A stretch of 8,150 nt of DNA from Elusimicrobiota bacterium (GCA_016205045.1 JACQJM010000197.1:1-8150), one strand, 5' to 3'. Counted from the stretch's first letter, positions 1 through 6,013 are shown. Notes: generated from the letters alone by a model not told the origin. Numbers and translations: made by a program.

Positions 1-5
1 ATTAA

Positions 6-77
6 GGGATTGAGGGATTGGGGAATTAAGAATAAAATAAATTTTCTTAATCCCTTAATTCCTATTTCCCTAATCCC
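6..77. repeat. Two opposed octamer tandem arrays
   Basis: A period-8 array (GGGATTGA, GGGATTGG, GGAATTAA) lies at 6-29. An opposed period-8 array (CTTAATCC, CTTAATTC, CTATTTCC, CTAATCCC) lies at 46-77. The two are imperfect reverse complements, and the inner ends ATTAAGAA (25-32) and TTCTTAAT (44-51) can form a hairpin. The arrays look like intergenic simple-sequence repeat, yet the reading frame of the M48 protease runs through them. The left side of the repeat may continue beyond the window. Confidence 0.7.
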
Positions 78-813
78 TTTCTTAATAAGTTGCGCCACCG
101 TCCCTTATACCGGCCGTCGCCACTTAATTCTGATCTCTCCCCGGGAAGAGATGGCCATGGGAGGTGAGGCCTACAAGAAAACTCTCAACGCCTCCAAGCT
201 TTCCCACGATAAAGAAGCCGTGGAGATGGTCCGGCGAGTAGGAGAACGTTTAGCGAGTGTCGCGGAAGCATCAGGGTTTAAGTGGGAATTCAACCTCATC
301 GAAGATCCCAAGACGGTCAACGCTTTTTGTCTTCCCGGAGGGAAGGTGGCGGTCTATAGTGGGCTTTTACCGGTGGCTAAAGAGGAGGCGGGTCTATCCG
401 TGGTCATGGGGCACGAAATCGCTCACGCTCTGGCCCGACACGGAGCGGAGAGAATGAGCCAGGGGATGCTGGCCAACTTTGGAGGAGCCGCCCTGAGCAT
501 TATGTTGGCCAATAAACCCGCCGCCACCAGAGATCTTTATGCCCAAGCGTATGGCATGGGAATAGGATTAGGAGTCATGCTGCCTTTTAGTCGATCGCAA
601 GAGGCGGAGGCGGACCATATCGGGCTCATTTTAATGACCAAAGCAGGTTATGACCCTCACGAAACTATTGAATTTTGGAAGAGGATGGAAAAGTCCAGCA
701 AGGAACCCAACTCTCCCTTCGGTAAATATTTTTCCACTCACCCTGACCATGGAGAAAGAATCCAGAACATCCAGGGTTGGATTCCCGAAGCTCTTTCCTA
801 TTATAAAAAATGA
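10..813 (+). CDS. M48 family zinc metalloprotease, putative lipoprotein
   Basis: This is a 267-residue M48 peptidase of the small periplasmic type (LoiP/BepA-like size). The zinc site is visible: HEIAH at residues 135-139 (H135, E136, H139), with the third ligand E198 in the EAEAD motif at 198-202. The N-terminus carries a hydrophobic stretch ending in a lipobox, LISC, with C28 as the likely lipidated residue, followed by the ATVPYTGRRHL segment typical of these proteases. The expected role is degradation of misfolded envelope or outer-membrane proteins from the membrane-anchored periplasmic side; this comes from the family, not from the window. The start is uncertain: position 10 is a TTG with no visible ribosome site, and the frame is open to the left edge, so the true start may lie outside the window. 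The signal peptide is encoded by an octamer repeat array. The next gene follows on the same strand. Confidence 0.9.
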   Translation: MRDWGIKNKINFLNPLIPISLIPFLISCATVPYTGRRHLILISPREEMAMGGEAYKKTLNASKLSHDKEAVEMVRRVGERLASVAEASGFKWEFNLIEDPKTVNAFCLPGGKVAVYSGLLPVAKEEAGLSVVMGHEIAHALARHGAERMSQGMLANFGGAALSIMLANKPAATRDLYAQAYGMGIGLGVMLPFSRSQEAEADHIGLILMTKAGYDPHETIEFWKRMEKSSKEPNSPFGKYFSTHPDHGERIQNIQGWIPEALSYYKK

Positions 814-822
814 CTTCCTCAA

Positions 823-850
823 AACTTTGAACTTAGAACTTCGAACTATT
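823..850 (+). repeat. Heptamer tandem repeat AACTTNG
   Basis: Three successive heptamers, AACTTTG, AACTTAG and AACTTCG, are followed by a decayed AACTATT. The 18 bases at 830-847 match 2900-2917 at 17 of 18 positions. The repeat sits in the short gap after the M48 gene and overlaps the possible TTG start of the next gene, so the first residues of that gene may not be coding. Confidence 0.6.
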
Positions 851-1414
851 TTATCTTCTATTCCCCCACGGACTACAGGACGCAGAGGCCGGCCTGGAGA
901 TATAGTGAATCTTCTGTTCATTGGTCCTGAAAAATCCCTGCGTCAAGCTCTCTGCGAATCCGGGTGGACGGAAATCCCGCGCACCATGTCTCGCTCCGCC
1001 TGGTGCGGACTTAAAGAACTATTCTCCAGAAAAACGTTGACCCGATTTCCTCCCATGAACACATACCGTCTCTTGGGCAAAAAACAAGACATGAACTTCG
1101 TACAGGTTATCCGCCCTGTTTTGGAACGGCATCATTTTAGGCTCTGGAAGCTGCCTCATCAAACTTCTCAGGGAGAAGACATCTGGTGCGGATCGGCCAA
1201 CTATGATCTTACCCTGAGAATCTGGGATTTCTCACACCATCCCCACCCCAACATAGATAAGGAGAGAGATTACATCCGAGAAACCCTTTCCCTCTGCCCC
1301 TGGGTTCATAGACTTTCCTACTTGGATTTTCCTCGACCCGCGCTCACCGGGAAAAACGACAAAGGTTACGCTTATTTTACGGATGGGAAGATTTTATGGG
1401 TAGAACTTAAGTAG
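827..1414 (+). CDS. LssY C-terminal domain-like protein
   Basis: The protein is about 195 residues and resembles the LssY_C domain, a domain of unknown biochemical role found alone or at the end of PAP2/DedA-type membrane proteins. Visible landmarks, numbered from the TTG at 827, are GDIVNLLFIG (24-33), SGWTEIPR (45-52), a YRLLGKKQDMNF segment (80-91), RHHFRLW (101-107), and a second paired-histidine segment FSHH...DKERDYI (135-150). No signal peptide or membrane helix is seen. The start is unresolved. TTG 827 keeps the whole domain but has no ribosome site and lies in a heptamer repeat. GTG 905 has GGAGA four bases upstream but would cut into the conserved GDIVNLLFIG strand. ATG 749 would overlap the protease by 65 bp. 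The gene is probably cotranscribed with the M48 gene. Its 3' end overlaps the end of the convergent pssA by 8 bp. Confidence 0.7.
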   Translation: MNLELRTILSSIPPRTTGRRGRPGDIVNLLFIGPEKSLRQALCESGWTEIPRTMSRSAWCGLKELFSRKTLTRFPPMNTYRLLGKKQDMNFVQVIRPVLERHHFRLWKLPHQTSQGEDIWCGSANYDLTLRIWDFSHHPHPNIDKERDYIRETLSLCPWVHRLSYLDFPRPALTGKNDKGYAYFTDGKILWVELK

Positions 1415-2177
1415 GGATTTCGGGTTTAATCAGAGGCCGAAGCATCAACCTCACAATTCCAGAGATCACGTAGCCAGCAAAGAATAGAAACAAGGCGCTT
1501 TGAGGGTAAATAAGAAAAAGGATGCTCATGCCTAAAACAACCACGGAAATAACCTTGGGGTGCTTGAGATCTGAAGTTTTAAGCGCCACGTAGGGAACCC
1601 GAGACACCATTAGAAAAGCCAGCCCTAACATAATAAAAGGCACCAATACGTACAACAGAGGAAGTTGATCCATGAGAATCTTCAGCGTTTTGGCCGAAGA
1701 GCCCTCCTCTAGAATGCTGTACATCAAAACAAAAGAAGCTAAAAGACCGGCGGGAGCCGGGATTGGCAGCCCCGTGAAATGCGTCTTAGACCCTTGGCCG
1801 CTCAGGGCCACCAAGTTGAACCTTGCCAAACGCAACGCCCCACACAACGCATACACAAAAGCAATGGGATAACCCCATACCCCGTAATCCTTAAGTAAAA
1901 ATTCATACATCATGTAGCCTGGGGCAACCCCAAATGAGACCCAGTCCGCCATAGAATCAAATTCAATACCGAAAGAGCTTTCTCCCTGAACCCAGCGCGC
2001 CACCCGGCCATCCATCATGTCTAGCAGGATCGCTCCCAGAATAAACCACGACGCACGAGGAAACTCTCCGTCGCTGGCGGATAGAATGGAGAAAAAACCA
2101 CATCCCATATTGGCCACCGTAAATAAAGAGGGCAGCACCACCGCCCTACGCCTATCCTTCATTAGCCATTTTTTCAT
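1407..2177 (-). CDS. pssA: CDP-diacylglycerol--serine O-phosphatidyltransferase
   Basis: This 256-residue integral membrane enzyme transfers the phosphatidyl group of CDP-diacylglycerol to serine, giving phosphatidylserine. The CDP-alcohol phosphotransferase signature is complete: D53, D56-G57, A60-R61, G70, D74 and D78, in the spacing DGxxAR(8x)GxxxDxxxD. It is preceded by the LPSLFTVANMGCGF segment (15-28) typical of bacterial type-II PssA. Several hydrophobic segments follow, consistent with a 6-8 helix protein. It lies 34 bp downstream of psd, which performs the next reaction, so the two form an operon. No clear Shine-Dalgarno sequence precedes the ATG at 2177. A small hairpin (CACTT/AAGTG at 2192-2205) occupies the spacer. 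The 3' end converges on the LssY-type gene with no terminator visible. Confidence 0.95.
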   Translation of the reverse strand: MKKWLMKDRRRAVVLPSLFTVANMGCGFFSILSASDGEFPRASWFILGAILLDMMDGRVARWVQGESSFGIEFDSMADWVSFGVAPGYMMYEFLLKDYGVWGYPIAFVYALCGALRLARFNLVALSGQGSKTHFTGLPIPAPAGLLASFVLMYSILEEGSSAKTLKILMDQLPLLYVLVPFIMLGLAFLMVSRVPYVALKTSDLKHPKVISVVVLGMSILFLIYPQSALFLFFAGYVISGIVRLMLRPLIKPEIPT

Positions 2178-2211
2178 GATAAGACCGTGAGCACTTGAGA
2201 AAGTGAGCTAA

Positions 2212-2847
2212 CTATGCTAACCATTTCGCCAACACCGTGAGATTTCCTTGCACTTTCTGGCCGGGATGCACCAAAACCTTGACAGAAGCGGGAAGATGAA
2301 CAGCGCATTGAGATCCAAAATAGATCATGCCTATCCGGACTCCTACGGCAACCTGTTCCCCTTCCTTGACCCAACAGGCAATTCTTCGGGCAATGGCCCC
2401 CGCGATCTGCTCCACAATGGCAAAACGCCCGCCCTCTGCTTGGATACGGATAGAGTTCCTCTCGTTCCGGGCCGCTTCCGGCTTCATGGCCATGGCAAAC
2501 CCCCCAGGCTGGTAATGAATTTTTTTCACGGTGCCGCTCAATGGCGCTCTCTGCACATGCACATTCCAGATGGCCAAAAAAATCCGGACCGTGATCACTT
2601 CCGCGGGTCCTTCTTGGCGAATGCTCATCACCGTCCCATCCGCAGGACAAAGGATTTCCTCGGGGCCGGAGAGGACAGGACGTTCTGGATCTCTAAAGAA
2701 ATAGGCGCTGAAAGCTGAAAAAGCCAGGCATAACCCACCCAATGAGGTTAAAAGACAGCAATTCCAGACAGACCCCCCCATGAAAGCGGCTAAAGCCGCT
2801 CCCAAGGAGCCTAAAACCATCTTTTTACCAGGACCAGCAAGTCTCAT
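2212..2847 (-). CDS. psd: Phosphatidylserine decarboxylase proenzyme, short (archaeal-type) form
   Basis: Psd decarboxylates phosphatidylserine to phosphatidylethanolamine using a pyruvoyl group made by self-cleavage. The 211-residue protein has a hydrophobic N-terminal anchor (about 11-50), then FFRDPER (50-56), CPADG (67-71), NVHVQRAPLSG (95-105), and near the C-terminus FGS with S179 as the residue expected to become the pyruvoyl group after cleavage between G178 and S179. Its short length and FGS, rather than LGST, place it in the short family that lacks the long N-terminal region of the E. coli enzyme. I chose the ATG at 2847 because GGAG lies three bases upstream. A GTG at 2874 in the same frame would add nine residues, but those are encoded by a heptamer repeat. 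The gene lies immediately upstream of pssA in transcription order. Confidence 0.92.
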   Translation of the reverse strand: MRLAGPGKKMVLGSLGAALAAFMGGSVWNCCLLTSLGGLCLAFSAFSAYFFRDPERPVLSGPEEILCPADGTVMSIRQEGPAEVITVRIFLAIWNVHVQRAPLSGTVKKIHYQPGGFAMAMKPEAARNERNSIRIQAEGGRFAIVEQIAGAIARRIACWVKEGEQVAVGVRIGMIYFGSQCAVHLPASVKVLVHPGQKVQGNLTVLAKWLA

Positions 2848-2852
2848 ATGCT

Positions 2853-2920
2853 CCAGTTCTAAGTTCTGGGTCACAGATACAAATCAAAGCTTATTCCATA
2901 ACTTAGAACTTGGAACTTAG
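2853..2920. repeat. Inverted pair of heptamer (AACTTRG) arrays
   Basis: Positions 2900-2920 hold three perfect-length heptamers (AACTTAG, AACTTGG, AACTTAG). The opposite-strand copy at 2855-2866 reads GAACTTAGAACT on the minus strand. AGTTCTAAGTT (2855-2865) and AACTTAGAACT (2900-2910) form a perfect 11-bp inverted repeat just upstream of the psd start. It is the same repeat family as at 823-850. Confidence 0.6.
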
Positions 2921-2924
2921 CACT

Positions 2925-2947
2925 CCGTTTTTGCTTTGCAAAAACGG
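2925..2947 (-). terminator. Perfect hairpin abutting the tRNA 3' end
   Basis: CCGTTTTTGC (2925-2934) and GCAAAAACGG (2938-2947) form a perfect 10-bp stem with a 3-base loop. It starts one base beyond the discriminator base of tRNA-Leu. In the tRNA transcript it would form the immediate 3' trailer. No U-run follows it, although U5 lies inside the 5' arm. It may terminate transcription, protect the trailer or guide 3' processing; the terminator role is a guess. Confidence 0.4.
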
Positions 2948-2948
2948 C

Positions 2949-3238
2949 TGGGCGGGGAGGGAGTCGAACCCTCATGACCTTGCGGCCAACGGATTTTACA
3001 CGAATCCCTCATGTTTCCATGAGGCGTGGACTATCCCTTCACCCCGATCTATATCGGGGGGTCCCCCGTCTAGTCTCTACACCTTGTCCGGTGTTACACC
3101 GGACCTTGGCTCGGGATTAGCATATTCTCCAAGGCTAAGAATTTAGCTTTCCCCGAATTTGAGGGATTTATTACCCCAGAGTTACCCCAGGGGAGACCCA
3201 TCTTGAGTCCGTCGCGTCTGCCATTCCGCCACCCGCCC
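2949..3238 (-). tRNA. trnL(UAA): tRNA-Leu(UAA), interrupted by a group I intron
   Basis: Exons at 3238-3206 (33 nt) and 2998-2949 (50 nt) join to an 83-nt leucine tRNA. All arms close: acceptor GGGCGGG/CCCGCCC, D stem GCG/CGC with the loop GAATGGCAGA, anticodon stem ACGGA/TCCGT with loop CT-TAA-AA, a long class II variable arm (TGGCC, GCAA, GGTCA), and T stem GAGGG/CCCTC with loop TTCGACT. The discriminator is A. CCA is not encoded (the next bases are GCC). Removing bases 2999-3205 is required to form the anticodon loop. The anticodon is read as UAA because the intron must end in G (2999), leaving TAA at 2998-2996. The gene lies 8 bp after the upstream cyclic-nucleotide-domain gene on the same strand. 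Confidence 0.93.
2999..3205 (-). ncRNA. Group I self-splicing intron, ORF-less, 207 nt
   Basis: The group I core is recognisable by eye. P1 pairs exon GGACU with intron nt 8-12 (GGUCU), putting the conserved U-G wobble at the 5' splice site. P4 pairs UUCGGG (nt 49-54) with CCCGAG (nt 91-96). P6 is an 8-bp hairpin, GUCCGGUG/CACCGGAC (nt 102-120). P7 pairs GACUA (nt 131-135) with UAGUC (nt 173-177). P8 is CCCCG/CGGGG (nt 147-164). P9 is CCUCAUG-GAAA-CAUGAGG (nt 182-199) with a GNRA loop. The Q and R elements read AAUCCCGAGCCAAGG and GUGUAGAGACUAGACGG, close to those of tRNA introns of the IC3 type. The terminal guanosine is at 2999. There is no room for a homing endonuclease. The size is near that of the very small Azoarcus tRNA-Ile intron. 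Splicing itself is inferred. Confidence 0.92.
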
Positions 3239-3246
3239 ATCATCAC

Positions 3247-3663
3247 TCAGGAAGCCTTCCGGGAAGCGATTTTTTCCAAAAGAGCTTGCTTTAAAATTGG
3301 CTGCATCTCAAGAAGTTTCTGAAAAGAGCTGTGGGGAATCGTTAGAACTTCGGTGTCGTCCTCAACCGCTTTGATGGAGGCATTCACCGCGGTGTTTTCT
3401 AACATGGAAATTTCTCCAAAAAATTCCCCGATGGAAAGCTCCCAAATAGAGGGAGCTCCCTTGGCTCCCTTCAGCGTGACCGATACTTTTCCTTTCTTGA
3501 TAATATAAAAATCATTGGAAACCTCACCGCGAAGCAAAATCACCTGCCCCTTGGCATAAGTGCGATGTTCTATATCCGGAGTGATTTGGCGCAACTGAGC
3601 CTCCTCAATAAAGGACAGAATATTCACCTTGGACTTCAAAAAGAGTGTGTCGTCCTGTGGCAT
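3247..3663 (-). CDS. Stand-alone cyclic-nucleotide-binding-like domain protein
   Basis: This 138-residue protein consists of a single CRP/PKA-type cNMP-binding beta-barrel (about 15-110), with no DNA-binding helix-turn-helix and no membrane or catalytic domain. The barrel strands and the phosphate-binding cassette are visible: KGQVILLRGEVSNDFYIIKKGKV (38-60), then GEFFGEISML (79-88). The Arg that normally contacts the cyclic phosphate (R82 of E. coli CRP) aligns with N94 in the sequence VNASIKA, so cyclic nucleotide binding may be lost or altered. It probably acts as a sensor or partner module. ATG 3663 has no Shine-Dalgarno sequence. A TAAAAT lies nine bases upstream, which would fit a leaderless or very short-leader mRNA. 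tRNA-Leu follows 8 bp downstream on the same strand. Confidence 0.85.
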   Translation of the reverse strand: MPQDDTLFLKSKVNILSFIEEAQLRQITPDIEHRTYAKGQVILLRGEVSNDFYIIKKGKVSVTLKGAKGAPSIWELSIGEFFGEISMLENTAVNASIKAVEDDTEVLTIPHSSFQKLLEMQPILKQALLEKIASRKAS

Positions 3664-3705
3664 AGGGGTCTTATTTTATCAAACTTATGAAGACATCTTT
3701 TGCTA

Positions 3706-4044
3706 TACTTGGCACGGCCACTTTTTTAGTTTTTTGGCTGCGGCAAGTTTGGCCAGGATCGAAGCGGACCGCAGTGAGCATACCCCCCGTGGTATGTAAA
3801 CGAGGACACGTCCCAAACAACCTTGGAGCCATAGCTTTGGGACGTACCAAACCTACGGATGTGGATGTTTGGTACGCAATGAGCCTGGTCAAAATCGCCC
3901 AGCCCCTTCAGGGAAGCCCATCTTGGGCCGGCTTCTGCGTTGCTTCTCCTTGACGTACCACCGAGGGTACGCCTGCGTCGTCACGCCTTGAATCCGGCTC
4001 AAACCTGGGCCTCCAAAAAGCTCAAAAAGTGACCGTGCCAAGTA
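3706..4044. mobile_element. MITE-like hairpin-rich element with TA-flanked inverted repeats
   Basis: This 339-bp non-coding block fills the divergent gap between two genes. Its ends are 21-bp inverted repeats with one mismatch: 3706-3726 and 4024-4044, beginning TACTTGGCACGG. If the outer TA is counted as a duplicated target, the element runs from CTTGG to CCAAG with TA on both sides, as in IS630/Tc1-type transposition. Similarity of the two arms continues imperfectly for about 92 bp (3706-3797 versus 3953-4044). Inside lie hairpins at 3779-3796 (CATACC/GGTATG), 3808-3845 (10-bp stem), 3843-3876 (10-bp stem), 3916-3928 and 3954-3971 (CGTACC/GGTACG). Reading frames through it look like no known protein. 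It could be a MITE, or a structured RNA or recombination substrate; the family is not recognised. Confidence 0.65.
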
Positions 4045-4054
4045 CATGCCCTAA

Positions 4055-6010
4055 ATGCTCTACTCAAAATCTCCTCACCCTCTTCACAACAGGCTGGGGG
4101 TCGTTCTCATTCTTTTCGGCCACCAAATTTTACTGTTTTTCCTTCTTCGTTTCGCTCTACTCCTGACCTACTGGTCCAGCCTCCCCCACAACCCTCTTGT
4201 TTTATTCCAAACATTCGGGATCGGCCTGTGGCTGGACATCGTCGTGGCCTCTTGGCTGACACTGCCCTTCCTTCTTTATGCTGCGCTGATCCCAGACTCT
4301 GTTTTCAAGCAACGCTGGCATATATGGCTCATCAAATCGGGTCACTTTCTGGTACTATACGCTCTGACCTTCTTGAATGCGGCGGACTATTTCTTCTTTG
4401 ATGAGTTCAATTCCCGCTTCAACTACGTGGCCGTGGATTACCTTTTCTCTACTCCCCTGGAGGTGTTTGGAAACATTTGGCAAAGCTATCCCGTCCCCCT
4501 GGTCTCCGCCGGAGTCGCCGTTTGGGTAGGACTGCTCCTGTTTCCCACGCGCCATCTGCTGCGTCAGTGGTTGCCCTCCAGAACCAAAAGCCGAATACGC
4601 TTCGCCCTCGTGTTGACGTGGCTGATCCTTTGCGGGGCGATTTCCACCACGGTCAATATCCGGCTTCTCGATTTTAGCCCCAACAGAATTCTTAATGAGA
4701 TCGGAGCCAACGGCTTCTACACCCTTTTTTATGCCTTGAAAACCAATGACCTAAATTATGACCAATTTTATATTGCCTTAGATGAGGCCGAAGCCCTGAA
4801 ACGAGTGACCCGTCATGTGGTCCAACCGGGAGAACGCCTAACCCATAACAAAAATAATCCGCTCGAGCGCCTCGTCCCCCAACAGCCGGGATTAGGAAAA
4901 GTGAATGTGGTGGTCATCCTGGAAGAGAGCCTGGGATCTGAATTCGTGGAAAGCCTGCGCCACAAGAATTGGAATGTTACGCCCCATTTGGAGGCCCTCG
5001 CTGAAAAAGGGCTTTTCTTCACTAGGTTTCATGCCACGGGCACGCGAACCGTGAGAGCCTTAGAAGCCGTTCTTGCTTCCTTCCCTCCCATCCCCGGCAC
5101 CTCTATTGTCAAGAGGCACAAATCCCAAAACATCCACACCTTGGCCAAGCTCTTCAAAGCCCAAGGATACAATACCCAGTTCATCTACGGAGGCCGAGGG
5201 CTTTTCGATAGCATGCGGCGCTTCATGTTGGACAATGGTTATGACCGCTTCATTGAACAAAAAGACTTTAAGAACCCTACTTTTTCGACCATTTGGGGTG
5301 TCTGTGATGAAGATATCTTTCACAAGGCCATCGAAGAATTTGATGCGCTTCATGTCCAGGGGAAGCCTTTTTTCTCCACCATCTTAACCGTCTCCAACCA
5401 CAAACCCTATACCTACCCCAAGGGACGTATCGACAAGAATCCCGATGAGCACGCTCGGCTCAACGCGGTGAAGTATGCCGATTGGGCCATAGGAGATTTC
5501 TTTGAGAAAGCGCGCTCTCGCCCTTTCTTTAAAGACACGGTCTTCGTCCTAATGGGAGATCATGGGGCACGCGTATATGGCGCCAGCTTCATTCCCATCG
5601 ATACCTACGGAGTCCCGCTTCTCATTTACTCCCCCCACCTGATCCAACCCCGGCGCATCCATACATTGGGATGCTCCATGGATGTGGGACCCACCCTTTT
5701 GGGACTGCTGGGATTGGAATATAAGACCGTCTTCTACGGAAGGGACCTTCTACGGCTTAAGCCCAGCCAGGGATATGTCTTGCTGCAGCACGACCGAGAG
5801 ATCGGTCTTCTGAAGGGATCGAAACTAGCGGTATTGAGTACGGGGAAATTTTCAGCAGTGTTCGATTATGACCAGGCCAACTCCCGCTTCACTAAAATTC
5901 TCAAACTGAACTCGCAGGAAGAAAACATGATTTTAGACGCTGCTTCCTTCTACCAGACCGCCTATCACCTTTATATGGCGGATGCCCACCGTCTTTCTCA
6001 GGAAAAATAG
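4055..6010 (+). CDS. LTA synthase/sulfatase-family membrane enzyme
   Basis: The 651-residue protein is built like LtaS and related alkaline-phosphatase-superfamily phospho-transferases: about five N-terminal membrane helices (roughly 13-37, 48-78, 92-112, 143-165, 178-200), a linker, and an extracytoplasmic sulfatase-type domain (about 280-590). Metal-site and catalytic landmarks are VNVVVILEES (283-292, with E290/E291), the nucleophile region TGTRTVR (328-334, with T332 the best candidate for the catalytic threonine), IWGVCDEDIF after residue 410, and GDHG (D502, H503). It probably moves a phospho-alcohol head group from a lipid to an envelope glycan or lipid. The substrate cannot be read from the sequence, and a Gram-negative would not be expected to make classical lipoteichoic acid. 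ATG 4055 has no ribosome site and lies 10 bp from the end of the inverted-repeat element, which must then supply or contain the promoter. The gene converges on bioY. Confidence 0.85.
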   Translation: MLYSKSPHPLHNRLGVVLILFGHQILLFFLLRFALLLTYWSSLPHNPLVLFQTFGIGLWLDIVVASWLTLPFLLYAALIPDSVFKQRWHIWLIKSGHFLVLYALTFLNAADYFFFDEFNSRFNYVAVDYLFSTPLEVFGNIWQSYPVPLVSAGVAVWVGLLLFPTRHLLRQWLPSRTKSRIRFALVLTWLILCGAISTTVNIRLLDFSPNRILNEIGANGFYTLFYALKTNDLNYDQFYIALDEAEALKRVTRHVVQPGERLTHNKNNPLERLVPQQPGLGKVNVVVILEESLGSEFVESLRHKNWNVTPHLEALAEKGLFFTRFHATGTRTVRALEAVLASFPPIPGTSIVKRHKSQNIHTLAKLFKAQGYNTQFIYGGRGLFDSMRRFMLDNGYDRFIEQKDFKNPTFSTIWGVCDEDIFHKAIEEFDALHVQGKPFFSTILTVSNHKPYTYPKGRIDKNPDEHARLNAVKYADWAIGDFFEKARSRPFFKDTVFVLMGDHGARVYGASFIPIDTYGVPLLIYSPHLIQPRRIHTLGCSMDVGPTLLGLLGLEYKTVFYGRDLLRLKPSQGYVLLQHDREIGLLKGSKLAVLSTGKFSAVFDYDQANSRFTKILKLNSQEENMILDAASFYQTAYHLYMADAHRLSQEK

Positions 6011-6013
6011 AGG

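Noticed and set aside
2205..2205. tRNA-Leu(CAA) as the alternative identity for the split tRNA
   Set aside because: Ending the 5' exon after C at 3205 would break the U-G splice-site rule and, with a terminal intron G, give an 8-base anticodon loop (the coordinate given is only a placeholder; the relevant bases are 2996-3206).
2174..2718. Long ORFs on both strands overlapping psd
   Set aside because: Shadow frames; only the psd frame carries family motifs.
2910..3146. Plus-strand ORF of 78 codons across the tRNA
   Set aside because: It is the complement of the tRNA-Leu 3' exon and intron; the GRESNPHD-like peptide is a familiar artefact of translating tRNA 3' ends in reverse.
3671..3953. 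Small ORFs on both strands in the inverted-repeat element
   Set aside because: They are the by-product of hairpin-rich non-coding DNA, resemble no family, and have no ribosome sites.
5060..5387. Overlapping ORFs inside the LtaS-like gene
   Set aside because: Shadow frames with no recognisable content within a well-supported gene.
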